Shown here in pieces: positions 40,386 through 51,836 of a DNA stretch of 64,000 nt (position 1 is its first letter; each line of letters opens with the position of its first letter). The position numbers and the translations under genes are program-made. Below the pieces are notes generated by a model. The model ran no database searches. It was not told the origin of the DNA and saw only the letters and a program-made list of their open reading frames with translations. The stretch comes from Prostheceraeus crozeri (lineage: Eukaryota; Platyhelminthes; Polycladida; Euryleptidae): the NCBI GenBank assembly GCA_907163375.1, contig CAJQUW010011298.1:1-64000 (forward strand). Direction: 5' to 3'.

Positions 40386-42173
40386 TACAACAAACCTTAA
40401 GGCAATAATTCATTTCAGTAGCTGAGTTGAGACAATATACTTATCCTGCTACTTAAACTATATGTATTTGGTCTGTAATAAATGCCAAAAATGAACCTTG
40501 CCCCAATTTCTAAGGTCGAAAAGTAAAAGAGCCAGTCCTTTCATACCAATCATTATATCCATACGATAGCAGGTCTATCTACATGAATTATTAAATGAAT
40601 TTATTAAACATTTATTTAAAGAAACTAATACATGCTATGTATGCAATGTTTCACACTCTTTTGAGGATGAAATATGAATTTAAATAGTCAGGAGTCCATT
40701 GCCTGCGTTTGCAAGTTTTAATAATTGCAATAATGTGTATCAGCTGAAAAACAAATATATATCCTTAAAAACATGGATCCATGTTTAATTCTGAGAAATT
40801 CATATCTGCGGAGACCCTGATTTCAGGCGCTCTAACTTAGACGAAATGTCAGCAGTGCGTGAAAGTAGAATTTAATGACTGCTATTTAGTTAATTTCACT
40901 CAACACGCAAATTTCGAATCTCAAATTTGCTCCGGTTTTGACTGCAAATTTAAGTATGGAGCTGTATTGATGTTGAGGGATGTGAAGTAGGCCAGCTGAT
41001 GATTCCTGATTTTCCTCATAGTCCGGCTATCTTGAATTGTTCCTCTTTTTCAACTGAGGGTTCAGGTCACTATTTAATGATTCTATTTAGGGGCCTAACA
41101 CAGTTTCATCTACAGAGCGTTTGACAGAAATTCATGTACACAGAATCATTATATTAAGATCCGAATTACATAGAAGCTGTCCAAGAACAAAATAGCATCT
41201 AAGCTTTCAAAAGTCTGGAAATCAGGATTTGATTCCTCCGCAATTGTGAGTTGCTCCGCACGAGAGGTTAGTCATATTTGTGAAGGAAAATTTCCGCTTA
41301 CTCCTTTTATTTGACTAAAACGTTATTTTAAGACAAAGAACTTGTCAGACGAATTTCGTCCTGACCAAAGTGTTTAAATATGTTAAGTGTGCAGTCAACT
41401 CATTGCTCTAATGTATTTTTTTTGGCGACATGTCCGCCATCTTTTTTCGCCAAGATGATTTTCAGAAATTCATGTTTACCAATTTCAAAAAGTTAGCGTG
41501 GCTAAAATTTTTGGCAACAACTCAATTTTCCAATTAATTCCTACATGAAATTCATCAAGCTTCCCATATTTCATGCCAATTTTGCTGATGGACGTGTTAT
41601 TTCTGAATGGTATGGTTTTACAGATGAAACAGTGGAGAAATTGCTTCATTTTGCGCTTAGATATTGTTTATCTACATATTTAAGATGCATCTAATACAAA
41701 TATTTCCTGGAATGAGAAGAAGGGAATCCTTGCTTGCTTTTTTAATAACATTTTTTCCCTATGATGGATATGCTATGTTTCACATCACAGTGAAGGTCAA
41801 CTCTGGGTGGTTGAAGCACGTGACCCTTGTGTGTGTCCTAAAACAACACAGCCTGCCCTTATTTTAGCGATGTCTTAAGTCACTATGCCCAGAGTAACCA
41901 GCTGTTGGAAATTCCACCGTCATCATGAGAATTGAACGAGATGCTCCCAGACAAATAACTCGACGTTTACACTTGTGACGTCATACTGAATCGTTGTCTG
42001 ACTGTTGTTATTAAAGAGTGAAGCAGACAGCGACTCAGTGAGACTGTGAACGACGGGCTGAATATGCGCATGGTGTTATAAATTTTGCTGTGGAAGAATC
42101 ATTCTGACCGCGTAAAATCAAATCTACGTTTGCTTAATTCAGTGTCCGATGTCCCAGATGTTTTAACTTGCTT
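40386..42173. other. Spacer, nothing recognised
   Basis: About 1.8 kb of AT-rich DNA without a supported gene. The best open frame (41664-41867) is short and has no features. A short GTCCGCCATCTTTTTTCGCC stretch near 41446 resembles YY1-type sequence but is isolated. Confidence 0.5.
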
Positions 42174-42990
42174 CTGAATGATTCGTGTTGCTTTCCATTT
42201 TTCTGTTGTGAATATAGTTTTATCTTTCAGCGATTTGCCGGAAGCCGAAGAACTATTGTGTTAATTGCTCAATATATTCAAATGCAATTAATACATGGCA
42301 TCTGCAGCTTAAGGCAGGATCATCCATCATTCATCATCTGAATGATTCGTGTTGCTTTCCATTTTTCTGTTGTGAATATAGTTTTATTTTTCAGCGATTT
42401 GCCGGAAGCCGAGGAACTATTGTGTTAATTGCTCAATATATTCAAATGCAATTAATACATGGCATCTGCAGCTTAAGGCAGGATCATCCATCATTCATCA
42501 TCTGAATGATTCGTGTTGCTTTCCATTTTTCTGTTGTGAATATAGTTTTATCTTTCAGCGATTTGCCGGAAGCCGAAGAACTATTGTGTTAATTGCTCAA
42601 TATATTCAAATGCAATTAATACATGGCATCTGCAGCTTAAGGCAGGATCATCCATCATTCATCATCTGAATGATTCGTGTTGCTTTCCATTTTTCTGTTG
42701 TGAATATAGTTTTATTTTTCAGCGATTTGCCGGAAGCCGAGGAACTATTGTGTTAATTGCTCAATATATTCAAATGCAATTAATACATGGCATCTGCAGC
42801 TTAAGGCAGGATCATCCATCATTCATCATCTGAATGATTCGTGTTGCTTTCCATTTTTCTGTTGTGAATATAGTTTTATCTTTCAGCGATTTGCCGGAAG
42901 CCGAAGAACTATTGTGTTAATTGCTCAATATATTCAAATGCAATTAATACATGGTATCTGCAGCTTAAGGCAGGATCATCATTCATCATT
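42174..42990 (+). repeat. 164-bp tandem array, five copies with alternating variants
   Basis: CTGAATGATTCGTGTTGC recurs at 42174, 42338, 42502, 42666 and 42830, exactly 164 bp apart. Copies 1, 3 and 5 carry ATCTTTCAG and GCCGAAGAAC; copies 2 and 4 carry ATTTTTCAG and GCCGAGGAAC. The array thus behaves as a 328-bp dimer (A-B-A-B-A). The fifth copy has a shortened end and ends near 42990. Confidence 0.93.
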
Positions 42991-43246
42991 TTTCCTTATT
43001 TGCATCAAACCGGTCACTAAATAACAGCCAATCATTTAAGTGATATATCGATATTTTAGTGATCATTTTAGTGAATTGAAATATAAAACTGATCAATGAA
43101 TGCATGCACAACTGGTTATCAACAATAAGATGAATTATTTCACTGTGCCCTGTGCATTCCCTTTCTATGTAATGAACATTCCCCAGTCGGGAATCGCACG
43201 ATTTGGAATATCAGAACACATGCATTTCTAGTTAGATATCATTTAG

Positions 43247-43273
43247 CGTGCGGTTCCCAGCAGGAACCGCACG
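43247..43273. repeat. Perfect 11-bp stem hairpin downstream of the recombinase relic
   Basis: CGTGCGGTTCC and GGAACCGCACG flank the loop CAGCA. It lies about 70 bp beyond the minus-strand stop at 43342. It could mark a transcript end or an element end; no partner hairpin at the other side was found. Confidence 0.6.
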
Positions 43274-43341
43274 GATGTCATAGAAATGGATAAGGACAAA
43301 TAATTCATAAAGAGCATACACGAAACAGTTCTTAAGCAAAT

Positions 43342-44260
43342 TCACAGTTTTATGGTGATAATTTCACCATTCGGCATTTGTATGCTGATATTCACCATGC
43401 ACTTCCCGCCATCATTGTCATGAATCCCACTTTGAATGTGATTTGCTTCACGACTGCTGCACGCTTGTCCGTTCAAAATCTGATGTTGAAGTGTGAAGTC
43501 TTCTTTCGTCTGGACATCATACTCCATAGCTCCGTCTAAAGAACGATGCCCGGTCCTTTTCATGGACTTGTCAGCTGAAATACCGCCTTGTCTAAGACGA
43601 CTGTAGCAGGTTCTCTTTAGAGAGTGATTGGTGTAATATCCATCTTCATCAATATCTTTCATCATTTTTGAGACAACACCTCCGATTTTGTTGATTCCAA
43701 CTGGCTGGTCTTTGAACCATCTCTGGTTCTTCGCTGCTGCATTTGGCATGGGCTGCAAATAGAACGCGTTTGTCTTTGTTGAACTTGGACGATGGTGTTT
43801 ATAAAGTTTTTTATAGTTTCACAAGGCATCGGTCACTGCTTTTGTCCTCGTAGACTTTCACTTGTTTTGGTGGAACAAATCTGTGTTTCAAACCGCGTTG
43901 GTTCGTCTTGGAGAAATCTTCTGTGTATGAGAGATAATCAGTCCCATCAACCGGATCGGTGAGTAGTTTTATCTGGCGATCCCATTCTAACGCTATGTGT
44001 TCTTCGTGAGCTCTTAATCCGAAATGTAGCCCAATTTTGTACACCAATGTGCGGAATAGGCTTTCAGCGTCTTTGTTGGACAAAATGCTCTTTTCCCATA
44101 AACTATCCTCGAGTTTGCCAGGGATAAATTGGGCCTTTCTTTTATCTCCACCAATTCCCAGTTTAGTCGACCGCTTCATTGCTGAATCCAAAGCTGTTCT
44201 AGACTCAGTGAATTCTGGATCTTTGAAAAAATCCCACGATCTTTTCACACTGTGTCTCAA
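43342..44260 (-). pseudogene. Crypton-type tyrosine recombinase, frameshifted
   Basis: Two consecutive minus-strand frames form one recombinase core. The upstream frame (44260-43811, 149 residues) has the first catalytic Arg at 83 (GLRAHEEH). The downstream frame (43758-43342, 138 residues) has His45 and Arg49 (NHSLKRT), His71 (TGHRS) and the nucleophile-type Tyr80 (MEYD). The break falls in the A/T-rich stretch near 43810-43825 and looks like a one-base indel. This R-HxxR-H-Y arrangement, with the following short C-terminal tail, is typical of Crypton-derived recombinases (DUF3504, as in KIAA1958/ZMYM-like proteins). No N-terminal DNA-binding part was found, so the copy is partial. Confidence 0.75.
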
Positions 44261-46849
44261 ATGGTGAAAAAGCCAGACAACTAAGTGTCTGAGAGACTCT
44301 CATGGATATTGAGAGCCGTCGGTTTTGCGAACTTCGAACACGTATGATTTTAGTGCAAAGTTAAGGTCATTCTGGTTATCAACATTAAGATGAAGTATTT
44401 GTAGATTAAAGTAGATTAGTTAAGTACCTTAACAATCAATTAATTTCTATGCCAAATCAACTCTGACATTCTGGCCAAAGAAATGGAACTTCATCTATGT
44501 TTTTGTCTTCCAAACGTCTACGGATAACTATGTGATTTTCCGCTGTTTCATAGTTTTGACATATCTATTCAGTCCCTTCCATTTAATAATTCAATGCTCT
44601 TCTGTTATCAATTGAAATATCAAATAAAACTGCTTATAAGAGCTGGCGAAAAAGTAATATCATGGATGTCCGCACAAATCATGCTTTGATTGCATACTTC
44701 ACTTATACATGCGTTGTTTTTCTGTGCAAGCGACGGTGGAGATTGTGAATAAATTATCAATGTATCATACATACATGCATATACACCAGTCAAAAAGAAA
44801 AAAGTTAAAGAAGTAAATGTTTCAAAAATTTTGTCAATGAGTATACTTACTTTGGTCCTGACTGACAACATCACACACAAATGAATAAAGTGAAAGCCAA
44901 GTTTCTACTGATAACAAAGTGAGAAGAGCATGAAATATACTACTCTTCGCCAAGTCGGCTTGGTCACGTATGCATGTACGGAAAATCATAAATGAGAGTG
45001 ATTTGTGATTTTGTGATTTCTAATTTATGATTTTCCGTGCATGCATGCGTGCGCAAGCTAGATGCGCGAAGTCACTTCTACACATTTTCGACAGTGTTAA
45101 AGGCTTCTGTACTGTCAGTTAGGACAGAACGCGTCGGGAAAGTTCTTTGTTTTAAAATCAAATCTTTGCGTCAAATAAAGGGAACGCTTTGAAGCTTTTC
45201 TATCAGGAACATTTCCCTCACAGTATAATGTTTCTTCAACTTTCGTGCAGAATGGCCCACTGGTCGAATCGCCTCTGCTTTGTATTCATGCAAGATTTAA
45301 TAATGACAATTAGTTTTCATTCATTTCAATTTCGCATCAAAATCTTCTAATCTTTTTTCCTATATTTCACTGAAGCCTAGGGGACTTGAATATAAAAAAT
45401 CACGTACTTGTCACTACCTAAATTTTTTCAGGTCATAATCATCAGAAAATCAATAGAAAAAAACCAATGTCACTCATTTTGCACACCTACGCTGAAGTCT
45501 TTGACTAAACAATTGCAAGTAACTCCACTAACTGTGGGTTGTCAAACATATCATTAATTTCAGAATACATTCGTGTATTCAAATATTGAAAACAAAAGAG
45601 CTCCAGAATCCTTTATATCAACAATTCATCATCCATATGTCTGTCAATCGGAGAGCAAAAGAGGAGAATGCTATTTCTGCAACAAACAATGCACAAACAG
45701 ATTGATGAATATCATCAATCTAAGCTCTAATAATAAATAATTATCTTAATTTCCTCACAAACAAGATAATTAAGACAATAAACTGTACAAGAAAATTCAT
45801 AATAGCTTTTCAGTCATTGTTCAATCCACTTCAGCGCAAGATTATTATTTTACATTTTTATTTATCATGGATTATCAGACAATGTCTTTGCAAGTATTGG
45901 CACGTAAATTGGACAAAGAAATTGCTAGTGTCTGTAATTATCTGGTGTATGCTAGGCATCTTCAAGTGATTGAAATGCAGACAAACTTCATTTCTCAGAC
46001 ATTTTCATGTCAATATAAACTAAATACAAAATGGTACTCTGAATATCGTTCACATATCGCATAATGGAGTGTAGCATTCCCCCCAACCACTTGGTATTCA
46101 TTTACACTAGACGCGTCGACGCTAGACACGGGCTACCGACATCGGGAGAAATTCCCAATAGGTGTCAAGTTTGCTATTAAAAATTGATTAACTGAGAGAG
46201 AGAGAGAAAATCATCTTCTACAAAGCGGGAGCAAATCGCTTTTAACAGGTTGCGATCAAGTCGAAAGTAGAGTTCGATGGCGCGCAGAACAGCTGAGGAA
46301 TGCACTGATAACCATATCTAGTAGTGAATAGTGTTCGGCATGTTGAAGTTGCGCAATACATGGAGTAGGAATATTAGGTCAAGGGAGATACAGGTAGTAT
46401 TGTCACCGAATGTGTGATATACATATTTTTGCAGTTTTGCAGAAATTATGACGGAATTGAATGATCATGATTGTAATGCAAAAGGAATGATGGCAGCTCA
46501 CAGATTCTCATGACAGCCTTGGAATCATGAGAATGTTTGTTAAATTAGCAATTCGATGGGTTCCTATTACTTTCATGCTCAACCTCAACTGTATTTGCTT
46601 AAGCGTGATCAAATTACAGGCAACCTGCCACTGGCAGAGCAAAATCACATAATCAAAAACAATGACTTCATTTAACTTTGAAATGTGTAAATGGGTCCAC
46701 ATCACTAAGTGATCGATTCATAAAATCATGCCGGTGAAAATTGAATTTAAAACTTGAAAGTTCAGCCAAGAAAGCACGAAAAATATCGCGACTTTCTCAT
46801 AAAGACTTTCATTATAATATAATCTAGAGAATAGAGAATAGCTCTATAT
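44261..46849. other. Spacer with no supported gene
   Basis: About 2.6 kb, AT-rich. Contains the inverted-repeat element at 44945-45071, a GA run near 46193-46207 and a small palindromic CTAGACGCGTCGACGCTAGAC-like stretch near 46108 (arms broken in the middle). Open frames are short and unremarkable. Confidence 0.5.
44945..45071. mobile_element. 127-bp inverted-repeat element (MITE-like)
   Basis: The two arms of about 49 bp match imperfectly, starting CTTCGC and reaching the inner ACGGAAAATCATAAAT, which is perfectly mirrored as ATTTATGATTTTCCGT. The centre is a short GTGATTT repeat. The whole could fold into one long hairpin. A target duplication is not clear. Confidence 0.6.
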
Positions 46850-46901
46850 ATTTATCAAATGAAAATCAAAAATAACATAATACAGATACAAAAGATCGAG
46901 T

Positions 46902-49568
46902 TCAAGTAAAGTCGCGTAAGTCATTTATAATGAGAGAAGAGAAAACAACAAATGAGTTTTGTCTTCTTTCCGTGTTGCAATGCGGAACGAGTACACGGCC
47001 ACGACTATTTGGATGAATAACAATTGAATGCAATGGGTGACCAGGACATTGGCATTTTTCATAAAAATCCACAAAGTATTTTAGACGTCGTCTTTTGAAG
47101 TTTTCCCAGGTGTTGATACACGAATAATCTGATTGGTTAGCGTATAACCTATTGGTTAGCGTATAACGTTTTAACTGACACACAAATTATTCTTTTAGCA
47201 CGTTTGAATATTCTTGATACAATACTTTGACAGTTACATTGAAGATTTCAGAACAAAGGTGTACAATAATAAATAAGATTACCGATATTTGCTTTGAATA
47301 TGATCCAAAGCTCATCGTGTGTAACAATATTTTTCAACACTCTTAAGAGATATAATCTTTTAGAACACTTAAATTCAATTTCACGAAAATGAGACTTCCA
47401 CTTCAAAGTATTAGACCAAATGACACCCAAAGTTTTCAATTCGTCTACAAGCTCAAATGGTAATTCTAATTGAATAATTCGACGTTTCTTGGAAAAACAC
47501 AAAGCTTTAGTTTTACTAACATTGATACTGAAGTTAACTTGGTCCGCCCAATACTTCATATGCTCGTATTCAGATAAAACGATCGAAGAATTTGAAAATT
47601 CAGAATTGCCCATTAATGGTACAACTTCACAAATATCATCCGCATATTGAGCAATATGAGTATTATCAAAAATAGGTAAGAAATCGTAACAATACAGAGT
47701 AAATAACATAGGTCCCAGCAAAAACCCCCGTGGGGCACCACTTGTCACACTCAGAATCGAACTGATGATTCCTCGAATTTTTACACATTGAAATCTGTCA
47801 GATAGATATGATTTCATCAGTTGAACAAAACCTTTCGGAAAATTTAGTTTCAACAATTTTTGTAACAAAATAGTGTGATCCATGGTGTCAAATGCACGAG
47901 AAAAATCATGATTTATCATGACACAAGATTCTACGTTGGGTTTGTCCAGCATTTTTGTAAGAAAGTCATGGATGGATACAAGACAACAAGTTGTGCTAGA
48001 CTTTTGCCTATAGGCAAATTGATATGATGGTATACTGTTAGACAAAACATCACGCATACTACCCATGACATGAAACTCCAACAATTTAGCTGGGATACTC
48101 AACAACGTAATAGGCCGTAATTGATTTAGTTTAGCGGGGACGGTCTTCGGAATCGGTGAAACAGTACATATCTTAAAAGAGAAGTCACCTTCCGTAAAAT
48201 AACACAACTGTTGATCAAATGGCAAAGTGGCTCAGAAATAAAAGGAGCTGCAAGTCTGAAAAATCGATTCGAAATTCCGTCAGATCCCGTTGCTTTACGT
48301 GGGGACAGTCTCTCCAAGAAATATGAAACGTCGAATGGTTCCATCAAAGGGGACCAATCATCATCATCAAATGAAAACATACTTCCTTTTTTTCAATGAA
48401 AAAACTAACAAACTGTTCGTTGATAAAATTAGCAGCTTCCACATTGTCATTGAAATCACATAATACAGAGCTCATGTTGTCTTTAACATTTCTACCATTA
48501 ATTTCGGCGACAACATTCCAAATATTACGCGTAGATGACCGAGCCTCAGCTGCCCAATCTTCTTTACACTTTTGAATAAGAATTTTACACTTCATCTTCA
48601 ATGAACGAAAAAGCTGAAAATTACCGGATCTGTAAGCAGACCAACGCCTACTTGTCAGGTCTTTCAGATAAGGTGACATCCATGGCTTATCTCTAACCGT
48701 CATAGCAACGTTCGTGCAAGGAAAAGAATGTAAACAATAGAAAAACATCTCATAAAATAGGTCTACTTTTTTATCAATGTCTTCCTCAAAATATATACGA
48801 TGGAAAGGACAATTGTTTAAACGTTGATAAAATATCGATAAAGTTTCATTGTTGATGGAATACACAGTGCATAAGCGTTTGCAGTCATCATCAACTGAAT
48901 AATCAATAGGACTCAGTAGGATCTGACAATGTGATCCTCGTCTACGATTGCTAAGAGGTGGTCCAACAACACCATCATTGTATTTGTCACTCAAAGACCG
49001 GCTTACAAAAAACTTTCAAAAACTTACAAAACACAAAAAAAAAGTCGAGGATAGAATCACCACGCGTTGGACAAAAAACCTTTTCAACTAAATCATGACT
49101 TCTTTGGAGATAAGAAGTATCACAATTGTTAAAGTCTCCTCCAACTATAATACGTAGTTCATTGAAATCAATAACACAACGACCCAAATATTCAACTAAA
49201 TGATCAATAACATCTTTTTTCAGCACTGCGTTTAAATTCGGAGGAACGTATATACCAACCAAAACGTAATATGAATTACAATGTTTGAAGGTTATCAAAA
49301 GAGACTCAGATACTCCGAAAATATTATTATCACAAACATTAAGTATGCGAAAATGGCACTTTGAGTAGATTGCTACACCTCCACCTATAGTTCGAGTTCG
49401 ATCACATCTAAATAAGTTGTAACCATCTATATGGAATAACGAGGAATCATAGGACATCTTCAACCAAGACTCAGTTACAATTAGAAAGTCTGGTTTAAAG
49501 CATGCACATGACAATCTAAGGTCGTCAATTTTGCCAGTTGTAGCAATCGAATGAGGATTCAACATCAA
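46902..49568 (-). pseudogene. LINE ORF2: endonuclease and reverse transcriptase, frameshifted
   Basis: Reads in five pieces. Endonuclease (49568-about 49000): catalytic Glu in VTESWL, GGGVAIYSK, and GGDFNN. Linker piece (48994-about 48375). RT N-terminal piece (48380-about 48220) with SPRKATGSDGI. Main RT piece (48225-47248): motif A Asp107 in HDFSRAFD, SGAPRG at 162-167 in place of the usual SGVPQG, and YADD at 194-197. C-terminal tail (47183-46902) with PLHSI and RGRVLVP. Frame changes occur near 49000, 48375, 48210 and 47215. It would have nicked target DNA and reverse-transcribed the element RNA. Confidence 0.88.
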
Positions 49569-49586
49569 AACACTAGGAGGAGTTTG

Positions 49587-50082
49587 TCATGTATCACGAC
49601 GCAGTATACCCGGAATCACTTTACCATGTTTTATGATGACATTCACACCATTATCTCTGCGAGTTTTTAGCTCGGCACGAAGGACCTTCTCTTTCTTAAG
49701 CTGTAAAGGAGTCAGATCCGCTTTAATGAACACACGGCGATGAATGTTGTCACGGTGTAGATGTCGGAGATTGGCTGCATTTTTCAGGACAGACATCTTG
49801 TCGTCCAACGAATGAAAGATCTTTTTTATTGGTCTATTCTTGACACTCTTAGCACCGACACGAAAACATCTCTTTACCTTTATATCCGGACTGACACCAG
49901 CAGCTGATAAAATGTCTGTTATTACAGTTTTATCTCTGGCATCAGATTCAGATTCACAGACTCCGAAAAACATTGCGTTGTTCTTTCGCATTTCCCTGCC
50001 TTCCATTTCACTGATAATTCGATTCTCCATGTTTTCCTGTATATCACTGATGTTTCCGGAGACATGTTGCAGCTTGTCATAA
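49587..50082 (-). pseudogene. LINE ORF1, 3' part
   Basis: Continues from the 5' part at 61335-61601 across the Harbinger insertion. The joint lies at the TAA duplication (50080-50082), where the interrupted codon is restored in frame. This part has a coiled-coil start, then a region with FFGVCES and a basic stretch ending before ORF2, resembling the RNA-binding ORF1 proteins (RRM and C-terminal domain) of L1- and CR1-type LINEs. It binds element RNA in related families. Frame is open, so this ORF was intact when interrupted. Confidence 0.75.
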
Positions 50083-50240
50083 AGCCGATCATACACTGGA
50101 GCGATTTGTGGCGTTCAACATGTTGCGTTCAATATATCTCTTCAGTGTGTGATACTTTTCTGAGGGGTTGACAACATGGTTCAACACGTTTCAACACCTT
50201 GAACCGATATTCAGCTAGTTTGATCAGGGACGTGCCAGCA

Positions 50241-51836
50241 GGGGGGGCAGCGGGGGCAACTGCCCCCCTAAGATTTGGAGACCACTCATTTTGCCCCCTC
50301 TAAAAAGTCTAGTTATATATACAGTAATAACTTATCATCTGAGCGTGAAGAGAAATTTGCTACATCTTTTGCTTACATTTCATCAATTTTCAGTCCGAAC
50401 TGAATGATTCTTTGTCTGCTTTAGCGAACGTGTTTCGCCTTCCTTTAGCTTTTACTGCAGGTCAATGAATTATTCAACACATCTGTGTTTATCATTAAAC
50501 TTGCGAGAGAAACGATTTTGTAAGTGTCGGTGCATGTGGACGTCCTGTTGAGACTGCATCTGAAATTTGTGGGATACGATGCCCAGAGGCTGTTTAATCC
50601 ATTAACTTGGACAAAGTCCATCAGGTGAATTTGATCCGTGCGTTGTGCACATTTCTTTCCATTTTCCAATCACAATATCTAAAAGCCGTATCTTTAACCT
50701 AATATCTATATTCACGCGTTCTTCATATCGAGATGGCGTGCGCTTTACGCCTTCACATGATTCTATTGATTGTCGCGTTGTCAAGTCGTCTCCTCCACTC
50801 GAGGCTGTGTGAGCGTGGTTGCTGCCTCTAACAATAGGATTCGATGCGATGTCCTCTGTAGACAGAGAAAGCCGCGCCAACACCCCATCCAGCTCTATGA
50901 TCATTCTACATGTGCGCTGCTGTACTAACAGTGAACAATCACATTTTTCCTCCCTGCAGTTCTGTTCTAATTTTTATACCTAGTAAGTATATGAGTGACG
51001 TGATGAAATAAAATGATGAATGCAATTACACTCAAGGTCGGTGATACAATATACGGTATGGAGTAACCTCCTCAGCGGCACCAGAGCCCTGTCGCTGCGT
51101 CGTTTCTGACAGCAGATTCGACTTACTTCGACGTGACAGTCCTCGCCACCGGGCCAACTTCCCGGGTGATTGTCTTTGGTGGGAAAGCGTTAGAGTAACG
51201 CTCAACGAAGCAGTCGAAGGAAGAAAAACTCATGGGCTTAGCTGTATCACCGATTAGGCCAATAGTTAGAATGTCCTGTAGATAAGTTGGCCACCTTAAT
51301 AAATTAGTTTGACTCTTCCACCCCTACCTTGTTCGGATGACCTGTCTGGGGGTAGTGTTGAATACGACAACTTCGACAGTCGATGAATCTAGCAGGCACC
51401 CTGATCGGCCTAACCAACTGTGAAGGACCAGCCTGAGCGATGAGACGGAAGTTAAATGTTGTATTCAATTCGCCAGCAGCTCCGATCATAAGATGGTGGT
51501 TCATCTTATCTTGGAGGTAGTTAGTTTAAGAATTAAGATCTTATTTATTCTACACGACACACAATAACACACATGTATTTGTCAGAGCCATATAATAGGT
51601 TACCATTAAGAACTGGAGAAAATACATAAGCATACAAAATCCTCTTACGTGGGAATGGCCGTTAATCAAACTGAGATTTATTAATCGACATTGATAAATT
51701 CGAAATCGATTGATTGCTTCAAATAACAGCAATGAAAGAAAACTAACTCAGGACTCCTAAATGTAAATTAACTTGTCAAATGTCCCTGCAAACATCGAAT
51801 TAGTATAAGTCAACTAGTTTTTATCCTGCTTTTTAG
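50241..51836 (+). other. 5' noncoding part of the hAT element
   Basis: About 1.6 kb before the transposase ATG. Starts with G-rich DNA that can fold on itself (GGGGGCAACTGCCCCC near 50250). Small minus-strand frames at 50445-50904 and 51304-51504 show no recognisable domain. Confidence 0.55.

Noticed and set aside
41664..41867. 67-residue ORF right of the Polinton
   Set aside because: Short, without motifs or start context, in AT-rich DNA.
44620..44880. 86-residue minus-strand ORF
   Set aside because: It has a hydrophobic patch but no recognisable domain and no supporting signals.
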